Counted from the stretch's first letter, positions 19,499-28,291 are shown. The stretch is 36,267 nucleotides of DNA from JACCZR01 sp035296565 (GCA_035296565.1 DATHAQ010000001.1:1-36267); one strand, 5' to 3'. The notes: generated by a model not told the origin, from the sequence alone. Numbers and translations are program-made.

Positions 19499-21562
19499 AT
19501 GGCGAGGAGAGCGCTGGCGATCGCGGTGGCCCTGCTGTTCGTGGCGCCCGCGGGCAGCGCCTCGGCGGTCGCGCCGGCCACCTGCGGGCTGGCCTCGCCG
19601 GAGTTCAGCGCCACCGGCGACTTCCCCGCATCACGGCAGGGCAGCTTCGTCTTCGTCCCCTTCGACGTGCCGGCAGGCATCACGCAGGTCCGCGTCAACT
19701 ACTGCTACGACCATTCGTCGCCCGGGCCCACCAGCGGCGGCAACGACCACACTCTCGACCTCGGCGTCTACGAGCCTCGCCCGGTCGGCGACACGGGCCC
19801 GTGGGGGATGGACGAGTTCCGCGGCTGGGGCGGCTCGGGCTATGACCGGGTGAACATCACCCCCCAGGGCTTTCCCGATGACGCCCACTACGCGGCCGAC
19901 CGCAAGGCGCCGGTGGAGGGCTTGACTACCCGCTCGTTCAAGCCCGGCTCGATCCCCGCCGGCAAGTGGGCGGTCGAGCTGGGCCTGGCGAACATCGCCC
20001 CCGCGCCGTTCGACGCCGACGCCAGCGTGGGCTGGCGCGTCGAGGTGGACCTGTCGAACCCGCCGCCGGGCGGCCCCGCCTACTCGGCTCCTGCGCACGA
20101 CCCCAGCCCGGCTGTCGGCGCACCGGGGTGGTACGCCGGCGACTTCCACGCCCACGCCGAGCACTCCGGCGATGCCAACGCGACGCTGACCGAGACGATG
20201 GACTACGGGTTCGGGACCGCGGGCCTCGACTTCATCTCCCTGAGCGACCACAACACGGCCAGCGGCTGGCCCGAGTCCGACCGCCGCCGCGCCGACGGCG
20301 ACGTGCCCGCCGGGAAGCTCCTCATCCGCAGCGAGGAGGTCACCACCTATCGCGGGCACACCAACAACCACGCCAGCGGCGTCGAGCCCGACTACCGCGT
20401 CGGGCCGCTGCTGGAGCGTGAGGGCGACGGCTCACTGACACAGATGCGGGCGGCCCGGCCGGTGTCGCAGGTGCTCGACGAGGTCAACGCGGCGAACGGG
20501 ATCGCCCAGGTCAACCACCCCACGATCTTCCCCTCGCCGCCCTTTGCCCCGGGCTTCTGCCGCGGCTGCGCGTGGAGGCATTCCGACGCTGACACCGACT
20601 ACTCCAAGGTCGACGCGATCGAGGTCTCGACCGGGATACCCAACAGCCCGTTCAATCCCACGGCGATCCAGTTCTGGGAGAGCAAGCTGGCCCAGGGGCA
20701 CAAGATCGCGGCGGTGGGCGGGAGCGACTCGCACCGGGCCGGCAACGTCTCGGGGCCGACCGACGCCCCGCTCGGGACGCCCACGACGATGGTTTTCGCC
20801 GACGAGCTCTCCGAGCAGGGCGTGCGCCGAGCGGTCGAGGCGGGGCACACCTTCGTCAAGCTGATCGGCGGCTCGGCGCCCGACCTCCGCCTGGAGGCTC
20901 GCAGGCGCGGCGCGGGCGGGGCGGCCTCGATCTTCGGCGACACGGTCGCCTCCGACGTGCCGGTCGACTTCACGGCCCGCGTGATCGGCGGGGACGCCAG
21001 CTACCAACTGCAGATGATCAAGAACGGCAGGCTGTACGCGGCCCGCCCGGTGACGAGCGGTAGCTTCGCCACGCTCTTCTCCTCCAACGGCCCCGGTCGC
21101 TACCGGCTGCAGCTCATGCAGGGCACCCAGATCGTCGCCGTTTCCACCCCCATCTACGTGACCGGCCGCGCCGGGGCGCCCGGTACGGGCTCGGGTCGCG
21201 TCGGGCAGGACTCGGGCAGCTCGGCAGACCGACTGCGGGCGGGCTTCGGCTCTTACGGCCCCAGCCGCGCGCGGCGCGGGCGCTTCCTCATGCGCTGCCG
21301 GGTCCGTGCGAGCGGGCGTCGCGTCTGCCGGGTGCGCGCGGTCGCCAACGCCTGCGGACGCAAGCGCACCATCGCCTTCGGCCGCGCGGTCACTCGCCGT
21401 CGCAGCGTTCTGGTGCGGCTGAGGCTCAACCGCTGCGGGCGCCACGTGCTTGCCCGTCGCAGGCGCGGCGTGCGGATCCGCCTCCAGCTGCGCGCGTCCG
21501 ACCGCCGGGGCCGTCAGGCCTTCGCCGTCAAGCGCGCGGTGCTGCGGTCTGCGGGTCGCTGA
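19499..21562 (+). CDS. Secreted PHP-domain metallo-hydrolase (CehA/McbA family) with basic tail
   Basis: A 687-residue exported protein. The signal peptide MARRALAIAVALLFVAPAGSASA is followed by a beta-rich N-terminal region (about 30-200). The PHP domain has its metal ligands in GDFHAHAEHSG (near 214), DFISLSDHN, GHTNNHA, QVNHPTIF and GGSDSHRAGN. These fit the CehA/McbA metal-dependent phosphoesterase or carbamate-hydrolase group. A beta-sandwich-like domain follows, then a C-terminal stretch of about 105 residues very rich in Arg with several Cys (MRCRVRASGRRVCRVRA), a style common in Thermoleophilia secreted proteins. I chose the ATG at 19499: TACACT ends 7 nt upstream. The last 35 bp overlap the convergent MFS gene. 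The substrate is unknown. Confidence 0.83.
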   Translation: MARRALAIAVALLFVAPAGSASAVAPATCGLASPEFSATGDFPASRQGSFVFVPFDVPAGITQVRVNYCYDHSSPGPTSGGNDHTLDLGVYEPRPVGDTGPWGMDEFRGWGGSGYDRVNITPQGFPDDAHYAADRKAPVEGLTTRSFKPGSIPAGKWAVELGLANIAPAPFDADASVGWRVEVDLSNPPPGGPAYSAPAHDPSPAVGAPGWYAGDFHAHAEHSGDANATLTETMDYGFGTAGLDFISLSDHNTASGWPESDRRRADGDVPAGKLLIRSEEVTTYRGHTNNHASGVEPDYRVGPLLEREGDGSLTQMRAARPVSQVLDEVNAANGIAQVNHPTIFPSPPFAPGFCRGCAWRHSDADTDYSKVDAIEVSTGIPNSPFNPTAIQFWESKLAQGHKIAAVGGSDSHRAGNVSGPTDAPLGTPTTMVFADELSEQGVRRAVEAGHTFVKLIGGSAPDLRLEARRRGAGGAASIFGDTVASDVPVDFTARVIGGDASYQLQMIKNGRLYAARPVTSGSFATLFSSNGPGRYRLQLMQGTQIVAVSTPIYVTGRAGAPGTGSGRVGQDSGSSADRLRAGFGSYGPSRARRGRFLMRCRVRASGRRVCRVRAVANACGRKRTIAFGRAVTRRRSVLVRLRLNRCGRHVLARRRRGVRIRLQLRASDRRGRQAFAVKRAVLRSAGR

Positions 21563-22745
21563 CCCGCGAGAGCAGGGCCGCCGACAGCGTCATGCCCGCG
21601 AACAGCACGAGCCCGAGCGTGCCGAAGCCCGATAGCGCGAGCACGGCGCCGCCCACCAGGGCTCCGACCAGGTAGCCCAGCTGGGCGCTGGCCGTGCGGG
21701 CGCCCATCATCGCGCCGGGACGTCCGGGCAGCTGCACGAGGCCCAGGGCGCTCGAGCCGGTGGAGCGCACGCCGGCGCACAGCGCCAGCAGGCAGAACAA
21801 GCCGAGCGTGAAGCCCACCGACGGCGACAGTCCCAGCACCGGCACGAACAGCACCCCCATGCCCACGGCGGCGCAGACCAGGACCGGCCGGCGCGGCAGC
21901 CGGGTGACCAGGCGCTCGGTGCTGAGGGAGGATGCGAGGAACACGACCGAGCCGATCGCCAGCAGCGAGCCGACCACCGCCTCGTCGACGCCGTACATCT
22001 GGATATAGAAGGCGCCGGCGAAGGTCAGCTCGGCGGTCCACGCCGAATAGGCCACCAGCTCGGCGACCACCCAGCGGCGAGCGGACGGCTCGCGCAGCAC
22101 CGTGGCGAGGCCCTCTAGAGGGCCGCCCACGTCTTCGGCGCCGCCCCGGGTGCGCGGCGCCGAGCGGCCGGTCAGCAGCGCGGCGGCGGCCACGCTGCCC
22201 GGCACCAGGTAGGCGAGCCGCCAGCCGCCGGCGTCGGCCAGGAGCCCGATCAGCGGGTTGCCGACGATCCAGGCGAGCGACTGGGCCCCCACGACGTAGC
22301 CCATCGCCCAGGACGCGTCCTCGTCGCTGAACGTGGCGGCGATCCCGGCGAAGCCCGCCGAGAGCAGGCAGGCCACGCCCGAGCCGGTGATCGCGTGCGC
22401 GAGGTAGAAGAGGGGCAGCGAGGGCGCGGCGGCCGTCGCGGCCGCCCCCGCCAGGGCCAGCGCGGCGCCGGAGATCAGGAGCGGACGTACGCCCACGCGG
22501 TCGATCAGCGGGCCTATCAGCAGTGAGACGGCGACCGCGACGCCGGCGAGCACCGCGCGCGCGACGCCCACCGCGCTGACCGACGCGCCCAGATTGCGGC
22601 CGATGGCCACGATGAGTGGCGCCAGCACGACGATCGAGGACTGCGTACAGACGGTGGCGAGCACCAGCGGCAGCAGCCGCCGCGCTCGCGAACGGCTAGG
22701 CGAGGAGCGCAGGCCGGGCGCTGGCCGGCCGAGCACCGCAGCCAC
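21528..22745 (-). CDS. Major facilitator superfamily transporter
   Basis: A 405-residue membrane protein with about twelve hydrophobic spans in two halves. The loop between spans 2 and 3 carries the MFS motif as GPLIDRVGVRPLLISG, and the second half has a similar loop, STERLVTRLPRRPVLV. Ala/Val/Leu-rich spans and the central charged loop near residues 195-215 are typical of drug-efflux or sugar-efflux type members; the substrate cannot be assigned. The GTG at 22745 begins 3 nt after the carboxylase stop, so it is likely co-transcribed with it. The 3' end overlaps the PHP gene by 35 bp on the opposite strand. Confidence 0.88.
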   Translation of the reverse strand: MAAVLGRPAPGLRSSPSRSRARRLLPLVLATVCTQSSIVVLAPLIVAIGRNLGASVSAVGVARAVLAGVAVAVSLLIGPLIDRVGVRPLLISGAALALAGAAATAAAPSLPLFYLAHAITGSGVACLLSAGFAGIAATFSDEDASWAMGYVVGAQSLAWIVGNPLIGLLADAGGWRLAYLVPGSVAAAALLTGRSAPRTRGGAEDVGGPLEGLATVLREPSARRWVVAELVAYSAWTAELTFAGAFYIQMYGVDEAVVGSLLAIGSVVFLASSLSTERLVTRLPRRPVLVCAAVGMGVLFVPVLGLSPSVGFTLGLFCLLALCAGVRSTGSSALGLVQLPGRPGAMMGARTASAQLGYLVGALVGGAVLALSGFGTLGLVLFAGMTLSAALLSRVSDPQTAAPRA

Positions 22746-22748
22746 CCA

Positions 22749-24509
22749 TCACTTGATCGTTGCGATGGGATCGCCCGACGAGATCGGCTTGCCCTCCTCG
22801 ATGGGCAGTTCCTCGATGGTCCCCGCCTTGTGGGCGGTGATCTCGTTCTCCATCTTCATCGCCTCGATCACGCATAGGAGCTGGCCCTCCTCCACCGTGT
22901 CGCCCTGCTTCACGTGGACCTTCCACATGTTGCCCTGGAGCGGCGAGGTGATCTCGTCGGGACCGCCACCCGAGCTCTTGGCGCGCTCGGAGCGCTTGGG
23001 GGGGCCCTTCGGCGCGGCGCCGGCGGCGGGAGCGGCCCCGTTTGCCCCGACCGCTCCGATCACCTTCACCTCGAACTTGCGCCCCGAGACCTCGACCGCG
23101 TAGTCGCGCTCGGCCTTGGGCTCGTCGTCATCGGCGGGCGGCTCGGGCGCGGGGTACTCGATGCCCTTGAGCCAGTCCTTGTCCTCCATCAGGTCACGGC
23201 AGGTCTCGCCCGCCCGCCACTGGTCGGTGCCCAGCAGGGCCTTGTGGAAAGGGATCAGGGTCTTCAGGCCGCCGATCTCGTACTCGTCCAGCGCCCGCAG
23301 CATGCGCCTGGTCGAGGCGTCGCGGTCGGTGTCCCAGACGATCAGCTTGGCGATCATCGGGTCGTACAGAGGCAGGACCTCGTAGCCGGGCTCGGCGCCC
23401 GAGTCGACACGCACGAACGGGCCGCTCGGCTCCCGGTAGCCGCCGATCTTGCCGGGCGCGGGAGCGAAGTTCTTGGAGGCGTCCTCGGCGTTGATGCGGC
23501 ACTCGATGGCATGCCCGCGGATCTCGACGTCTTCCTGGGCGAAGGCGAGCTCCTCGCCGGCCGCCACCTTGATCTGCTCGCGCACGATGTCGATGCCGGT
23601 GACCATCTCGGTCACGCAGTGCTCGACCTGCACGCGGGTGTTCATCTCCAGGAAGAAGTACTCGCCGTCCTGGAGCAGGCCCTCCATGGTGCCGGCTGAG
23701 CGATAGCTCACCGCCTTGGCGGCCTCCACGCCGATCCTGCCGATCTCCTCGCGCAGCTCGGGGTCGACCGCCGGGGCCGGGGACTCCTCGATCACCTTCT
23801 GGTGACGCCGCTGCACCGAGCAGTCGCGTTCGAAGAGGTGGACGACGTTGCCGTGCGAGTCGGCGAGCACCTGCACCTCGACGTGGCGAGGGTCGGGAAG
23901 GTAACGCTCCACGTACACCGTCGGGTCCGAGAAGAACTTCTCGCCCTCGCGCGCGGCGCCCTCGAAGGCCTTCTCGAGCTGGTCCTCGGTCTCGGCGACG
24001 CGAAAGCCCTTGCCGCCGCCGCCGCCCGCGGCCTTGATGGCAACCGGGTAGCCGACCGACTCGTCGATGATCTTGCGCGCGGCCTCGACGTCGTCGACCG
24101 GGTCGGTGGTCCCCGGCACGATCGGCACTCCGGCGTCCCTCATCAGCTCGCGCGCTCGGGTCTTGGAGCCCATCGCCTCGATGGCCTCGGCGGGCGGGCC
24201 GATCCAGACCAGGCCGGCCTCCTCGACCGCGCGAGCGAAGGGGGCGTTCTCTGCCAGGAACCCGTAGCCGGGATGGACCGCCTGCGCGCCGGACTGGTCG
24301 GCCACCTGCAGCAGCTTCTCGACGTTCAGGTAGCTATCCGCCGCGGGCCCGGGCCCCAGGAGGTAGGCCTCGGTCGCGCGGCGGGCGTGCGGAGACTCAC
24401 GATCGGGCTCGGAGTAGACCCCCACCGAGCCCACGCCCAGCTCCTCGAGCGTGCGCATGACCCGGATGGCGATCTCGCCCCTGTTGGCGACGAGGACCTT
24501 CTCGAACAC
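22749..24509 (-). CDS. Acyl-CoA carboxylase alpha subunit (biotin carboxylase plus BCCP)
   Basis: This bifunctional subunit carboxylates its own biotin for acetyl- or propionyl-CoA carboxylase. The 586-residue protein has the biotin carboxylase start MFEKVLVANRGEIAIRVMRT, VHPGYGFLAEN, the ATP-grasp glycine loop KAAGGGGGKGFR, HVEVQVLAD, ERDCSVQRRHQKVIEE and FLEMNTRVQVEH. A linker rich in Ala, Pro and Gly precedes the biotinyl domain, with its biotin Lys near 551 in EAMKMEN. This is the actinobacterial AccA-type fusion. The GTG at 24509 follows TAACCT by 8 nt, so the mRNA is probably leaderless. No carboxyltransferase beta gene is in the window, but a small epsilon-like subunit lies at 33.2 kb. 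The MFS gene follows directly. Confidence 0.95.
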   Translation of the reverse strand: MFEKVLVANRGEIAIRVMRTLEELGVGSVGVYSEPDRESPHARRATEAYLLGPGPAADSYLNVEKLLQVADQSGAQAVHPGYGFLAENAPFARAVEEAGLVWIGPPAEAIEAMGSKTRARELMRDAGVPIVPGTTDPVDDVEAARKIIDESVGYPVAIKAAGGGGGKGFRVAETEDQLEKAFEGAAREGEKFFSDPTVYVERYLPDPRHVEVQVLADSHGNVVHLFERDCSVQRRHQKVIEESPAPAVDPELREEIGRIGVEAAKAVSYRSAGTMEGLLQDGEYFFLEMNTRVQVEHCVTEMVTGIDIVREQIKVAAGEELAFAQEDVEIRGHAIECRINAEDASKNFAPAPGKIGGYREPSGPFVRVDSGAEPGYEVLPLYDPMIAKLIVWDTDRDASTRRMLRALDEYEIGGLKTLIPFHKALLGTDQWRAGETCRDLMEDKDWLKGIEYPAPEPPADDDEPKAERDYAVEVSGRKFEVKVIGAVGANGAAPAAGAAPKGPPKRSERAKSSGGGPDEITSPLQGNMWKVHVKQGDTVEEGQLLCVIEAMKMENEITAHKAGTIEELPIEEGKPISSGDPIATIK

Positions 24510-24517
24510 GGCGCGAG

Positions 24518-24523
24518 AGGTTA
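24518..24523 (-). promoter_or_regulatory. -10 element of the acyl-CoA carboxylase gene
   Basis: TAACCT on the minus strand (24523-24518) ends 8 nt before the GTG at 24509. No Shine-Dalgarno is present, so a leaderless mRNA is expected. Confidence 0.6.
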
Positions 24524-24591
24524 TTCAGTCGCGGAGGCCGCCGAGCGCCTCTGCGGCCGGTCGCCGGTGTTCGGTGCGCCCGCCCTCCAGA

Positions 24592-24617
24592 AAATCGCTC
24601 AGCCGCCTGAGCGATTT
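24592..24617 (-). terminator. Terminator hairpin after sbp (copy 4 of the CGCTCAG family)
   Basis: AAATCGCTCAG (24592-24602) pairs perfectly with CTGAGCGATTT (24607-24617) around CCGC, an 11-bp stem. On the minus strand it ends in GATTTTC, a short T-run. It lies 46 bp past the sbp stop and closes the sulfate assimilation run before the carboxylase promoter. It is symmetric enough to act in both directions. Confidence 0.78.
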
Positions 24618-24662
24618 CCCGGAAGCGAGCGCACCGTCTCGCCACCGCGCGCGGGCCCGGCG

Positions 24663-25667
24663 CTACTCGGCGGCCTGGCCCGCCTTCTCGTTGATCTTGG
24701 TCACCACGCCGTTCTCCTCGTCGAAGAAGCGCATGACCACCTTGTTCCAGCCGCCAAGCTTGTCGATGGTGAACAGCTGCTTCGGCGGCGGGAACTGCTT
24801 GGGGTCGTCGGCGGACTTCAGCACGGGGCGATAGCCCTGTGAGGCAAAGATCTTCTGACCCTCGTCGCCGGTGAGGAATCCAACGAACGCCTCCGCCTTG
24901 GGCTTGTTGGGGGCCTGCTGGGCGACGGCGATCGGGTTTTGGATGAGCAGGGTCTGGTCCGGGATCACGTAGTCGACGTCCAGGCCCTTCTTCTTGGCCA
25001 GGATCGCCTCGTTCTCGTAGGCCAGCAGGACGTCGCCCTTGCCGCCCTGGAACGTCTGGAGCGATTCGCGGGCCGACTTGTCCTGCACCGGCACCTTGTT
25101 GAGAAGGGTCTCCAGGTACTTGACGCCCTCGGCCTCGGACTTGCCCTGCTCCAGCTGGGCCCCGTAGGCGGCCATGACGTTCCAGCGTGCGCCGCCGGAG
25201 GTGACGGGGTTCGGGGTGATGACCTCGACGTCCTTCCTGAGCAGGTCATCCCAGGCCTTCACGTTCTTGGGGTTGCCCTTGCGGGTCACGAAGGTCACGA
25301 CCGAGTTGGTGACGAAGCCCTTCGTCGGCGTCTGGCTCCAGTTCTTGGCCACCTCGCCCGTCTCGACCAGCTTGTCCATGTCCGGGGCCAGCGAGAGGGT
25401 CACGACGTCGGTTTCCAGGCCGCCCTGGACGGCCCGGGTCTGCTCCCCCGAGGAGCCGTAGGACCGGTCGACCGTCACGCCCTTGCCGTCCGGCGTCTTG
25501 TTCCAGGCCGGCACCAGCTCGCCGTAGGCCTCCTTGGGGGTGGAGTAGGCGACCAGCGAGAGCTTCTCACCGCTCCCGCCGGATCCCTCTTGGCCGGTTC
25601 CCCCGCACGCGGCCCCCCCGGCGGCGACGAGGGTGAGCAGGCCAAGAAGAAGGGTCCGAAACAACAT
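24663..25667 (-). CDS. Sulfate-binding lipoprotein of the ABC transporter
   Basis: This exported solute-binding protein delivers sulfate or thiosulfate to CysTWA. The 334-residue protein has a hydrophobic signal MLFRTLLLGLLTLVAAGGAAC ending in a lipobox-like GAAC, then LSLVAYSTPKEAYGELVPAW, DRSYGSSGEQTRAVQGGLETDVVTLSLAPDMDKL and ITPNPVTSGGARWNVMAAYG, the signature of the Sbp/CysP family. The ATG at 25667 follows TATTTT by 8 nt, so it likely has its own leaderless transcript in addition to read-through from cysA, 41 bp upstream. A palindrome directly upstream of the -10 is a candidate operator. Placing the binding protein last in the run is less usual than first. Confidence 0.93.
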   Translation of the reverse strand: MLFRTLLLGLLTLVAAGGAACGGTGQEGSGGSGEKLSLVAYSTPKEAYGELVPAWNKTPDGKGVTVDRSYGSSGEQTRAVQGGLETDVVTLSLAPDMDKLVETGEVAKNWSQTPTKGFVTNSVVTFVTRKGNPKNVKAWDDLLRKDVEVITPNPVTSGGARWNVMAAYGAQLEQGKSEAEGVKYLETLLNKVPVQDKSARESLQTFQGGKGDVLLAYENEAILAKKKGLDVDYVIPDQTLLIQNPIAVAQQAPNKPKAEAFVGFLTGDEGQKIFASQGYRPVLKSADDPKQFPPPKQLFTIDKLGGWNKVVMRFFDEENGVVTKINEKAGQAAE

Positions 25668-25675
25668 GGGCGGGC

Positions 25676-25701
25676 AAAATAGCAGAACCCCGCCCGGGGT
25701 T
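25676..25701 (-). promoter_or_regulatory. sbp promoter with palindromic candidate operator
   Basis: On the minus strand AACCCCG (25701-25695) and CGGGGTT (25692-25686) form a perfect inverted repeat with 2 bp between. Four bases later comes the -10 hexamer TATTTT (25681-25676), which ends 8 nt before the sbp ATG. The palindrome is centred about 26 bp before the predicted start of transcription, where a repressor would block polymerase. It could also form a hairpin in the cysA read-through transcript, but no T-run follows it directly. Confidence 0.6.
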
Positions 25702-25708
25702 AGGGTAT

Positions 25709-26677
25709 TTAGACCGTCGAGGACTCGGCGAGCGCCGGCTTGCGCGCCACGCTGAGGTGCACCATCTGGCCCGGGTGGAGCTCGAGGGGCTCCGCCTCGG
25801 AGGCGCTGAGCTGCACCGACGCCGGCTCCTCCTCGTCGACGCACAGCTCCACGCGGACCTCGAAGCCGAGGCGCAGCACCCGCTCGACCTTGGCCGCGAT
25901 CGCGCCGGCCCGCGGCTCGATGTGGATCTCGAGGTCGTGCGGGCGGACCAGGTCCTCGCCGACCTTGGTCACCGGGCCGACGAAGCCCATCACGAACTCG
26001 TTCGCGGGGTCCTCGTACAGGTCCGTGGGGCGGCCGGCCTGTTCGACCCGGCCCTCGCTGAGCACCACGACGTGGTGAGCGAGCTCCATGGCCTCCTCCT
26101 GGTCGTGGGTGACGAACAGCGTCGTCACGTCGACCTCCTCGTGCAGGCGGCGCAGCCATTGGCGCAGGTCCTTGCGCACGCGGGCGTCGAGCGCCCCGAA
26201 GGGCTCGTCGAGCAGCAGCACCTTCGGCTCGACCGCGAGTGCCCGGGCCAGCGCCATGCGCTGCCGCTGGCCGCCCGAGAGCTGGTCGGGGTAGCGCTCG
26301 CCGAGGCCCGACAGCTGCACGAGCTCCAGCAGCTCCTCGACCTTCGCCTTGATCTCGGGCTTGGGGCGCTTGCGCACGCTCAGGCCGAAGGACACGTTGT
26401 CGCGCACGTCCATGTGGCGGAAGGGGGCGTAGTGCTGGAAGACGAAGCCCACCTGGCGGTCCTGCGGCGTCAGGTGGGTCACGTCCTCGCCGAGGAGGTG
26501 CACCGACCCGGAGTCGGGCTCCTCGAGCCCCGAGATGACTCGAAGCAGCGTGGACTTGCCGCCGCCGCTGGGTCCCAGGAGCGCGGTGATCTGGCCGTCG
26601 GGAGCGGTGAACGTGACGTCGTCGAGCGCCTGGTATTCGCCGAAGCGCTTGTTCAGGCCCTGTGCCTCAATTGCCAT
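25709..26677 (-). CDS. cysA: Sulfate ABC transporter ATP-binding protein
   Basis: The ATPase subunit powers sulfate import with CysT and CysW. The 322-residue protein has Walker A GPSGGGKST, the Q-loop in GFVFQHYAPF, signature LSGGQRQR, Walker B VLLLDEPFGALD and the switch histidine in FVTHDQEEAMEL. A C-terminal TOBE-like region (about 235-315) follows. The sequence QHYAPFRHMDVRDNVSFGL is characteristic of the CysA group. Its ATG lies inside the end of cysW (11-bp overlap). All nucleotide-binding residues are present. Confidence 0.95.
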   Translation of the reverse strand: MAIEAQGLNKRFGEYQALDDVTFTAPDGQITALLGPSGGGKSTLLRVISGLEEPDSGSVHLLGEDVTHLTPQDRQVGFVFQHYAPFRHMDVRDNVSFGLSVRKRPKPEIKAKVEELLELVQLSGLGERYPDQLSGGQRQRMALARALAVEPKVLLLDEPFGALDARVRKDLRQWLRRLHEEVDVTTLFVTHDQEEAMELAHHVVVLSEGRVEQAGRPTDLYEDPANEFVMGFVGPVTKVGEDLVRPHDLEIHIEPRAGAIAAKVERVLRLGFEVRVELCVDEEEPASVQLSASEAEPLELHPGQMVHLSVARKPALAESSTV

Positions 26678-27470
26678 GGCGAAGCCTCCTGTTGCGATCG
26701 AGCAGGTTCATGCCCACGAGCACCGCCACGGCCATAAGGGCCAGAACGATGGCCGCCGCGTATGCGCCGGTCAAGTCGAAGGACTGAAAGCGGTCCTCCA
26801 CGAAGAGGGTGGCGGTCTCCGTCCGGCCGCTGAACTTCCCCGACACCACGCTGACCGCGCCGTACTCGCCGAGAGCGCGCGCGGTGGTCAGGACGACGCC
26901 ATAGCCCACGGCGGGGCGGATGGCGGGGAGGGTGATGCGGCGGAAGGTCTGCCACGGGCTGGCGCCGAGGGTTCCGGCCGCCTCCTCCTGCTCGGTGCCG
27001 ATCTCCCGGAGCACGGGGCTGACCTCGCGGACCACGAAGGGCAGCGAGACGAACACCGTGGCGAGGATGATCCCCGGCGTCGAGAAGATGATCTTGAGCC
27101 CAGCATCGGAGAGCGGACCGCCGAGGAAGCCGTCGTTGCCGTAGACCAGCACCAGCGACAGGCCGATCACCACGGGCGAGACGGCGAAGGGCAGGTCGAT
27201 GACCGAGTCGATCAGCTTGCGGCCCGGCAGCTTGGTGCGCACGATCAGCAGCGAGGTGGCCACCCCGAAGATCGTGTTGAGCGGCACCGCTATCGCCACC
27301 ACGATGGACGTGAGGTAGAAGGCGTGCATGCCCTGCGGCGTGGTCAGCGAGTCCACCACCGGCGCCAGCCCCTTCTCGGAGGCGCGGAACAGGACCAGCC
27401 CCACCGGCAGCACGAGCAGCGCAGCGAGGTACAGGAGTGCGGTCCCGCGCAGAGCCAGCCGCGGCGTCAT
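26667..27470 (-). CDS. cysW: Sulfate ABC transporter permease CysW
   Basis: One of two membrane subunits of the sulfate importer, 267 residues with about six spans. The EAA loop that contacts CysA reads EEAAGTLGASPWQTFRRITLPAIRPA. Other family features are FYLTSIVVAIAVPLNTIFGV, DLPFAVSPVVIGL, ARALGEYGAVSVVSG and a C-terminal span before NLLDRNRR. The ATG at 27470 overlaps the cysT stop by 4 bp (ATGA); the frame stays open upstream but the start is fixed by homology and the overlap. cysT and cysW are paralogs, and the labels follow the phrases EYGAVSVVSG (W) and EFGSVVLISGN (T). Confidence 0.93.
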   Translation of the reverse strand: MTPRLALRGTALLYLAALLVLPVGLVLFRASEKGLAPVVDSLTTPQGMHAFYLTSIVVAIAVPLNTIFGVATSLLIVRTKLPGRKLIDSVIDLPFAVSPVVIGLSLVLVYGNDGFLGGPLSDAGLKIIFSTPGIILATVFVSLPFVVREVSPVLREIGTEQEEAAGTLGASPWQTFRRITLPAIRPAVGYGVVLTTARALGEYGAVSVVSGKFSGRTETATLFVEDRFQSFDLTGAYAAAIVLALMAVAVLVGMNLLDRNRRLRHGN

Positions 27471-28291
27471 GGCCTCGCCCCCTTCCGCGAGAGCGCGGCG
27501 ATGGTCGTGAGCAGCAGCAGCGATGCGGCCAGCAGCACGACCGAGACCGCCGCCGCTGCCTGCTTGTCGCCCAGCTCGATCAGGCCGAAGATGTAGACCG
27601 ACGCGACCTCGGTCTTGTTGGGCAGGTTGCCCGAGATCAGCACGACCGAGCCGAACTCCCCGAGCGCCCGTCCGAAGGCCAGCGCCACACCGGCCAGCAT
27701 CGCCGGCCGAATCGCGGGAAAGATGATCCGCCGAAAGACGGTGAGGGGCTTGGCGCCGAGCGACGCGCCGGCCTCCTCGACCTCCGGATCGAGCTCGATC
27801 AGCACCGGCTGTACAGCGCGCACCACGAACGGCAAGGTCACGAACAGCAGCGCCAGTGCCACCCCGATCTGGGTGAAGGCGACGTTGATGCCCACGGGGC
27901 TGCCCTTCCCGTAAAGGGCGAGCAGCGTGAGCCCGGCCACGATCGTCGGCAGCGCGAACGGCAGGTCGATCAGCGCGTTGACGAAGCCCTTCCCGCGGAA
28001 GTCGTCGCGCACGAGCACCCAGGCGATCAGCGTCCCGGCCACCGCGTTGATGGCAGCGACGGCCAGGGAAACGAGCAGGGTGAGCTTCAGCGCGCTCAGC
28101 GCCTGGGGCTTGGTCACTGCCTCCCAGAACCCGTCCACCCCGTCCTCCATGCCCGTGGCCGCGACGGCCGCCAGCGGGATGAGTACCACGAGGCTGAGGT
28201 AGGCGACGCTCAACGCCCCGGCGGGCGCGGCTCCGGGGAACCGGACCCTGCGTGCCTCGCTGCGCCGCAGCGGGACGCTGAGCGCGCTCAC
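27467..28291 (-). CDS. cysT: Sulfate ABC transporter permease CysT
   Basis: The second membrane subunit of the sulfate importer, 274 residues with about six spans. The family features LVRDDFRGKGFVNALIDLPFALPTIVAGL and the EAA loop EEAGASLGAKPLTVFRRIIFPAIRPA are clear, followed by FGRALGEFGSVVLISGNLP, which is diagnostic for CysT (CysU). The GTG at 28291 overlaps the cysN stop by 4 bp (GTGA). The translational coupling of the transporter to the ATP sulfurylase large subunit ties uptake to activation. Confidence 0.93.
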   Translation of the reverse strand: MSALSVPLRRSEARRVRFPGAAPAGALSVAYLSLVVLIPLAAVAATGMEDGVDGFWEAVTKPQALSALKLTLLVSLAVAAINAVAGTLIAWVLVRDDFRGKGFVNALIDLPFALPTIVAGLTLLALYGKGSPVGINVAFTQIGVALALLFVTLPFVVRAVQPVLIELDPEVEEAGASLGAKPLTVFRRIIFPAIRPAMLAGVALAFGRALGEFGSVVLISGNLPNKTEVASVYIFGLIELGDKQAAAAVSVVLLAASLLLLTTIAALSRKGARP

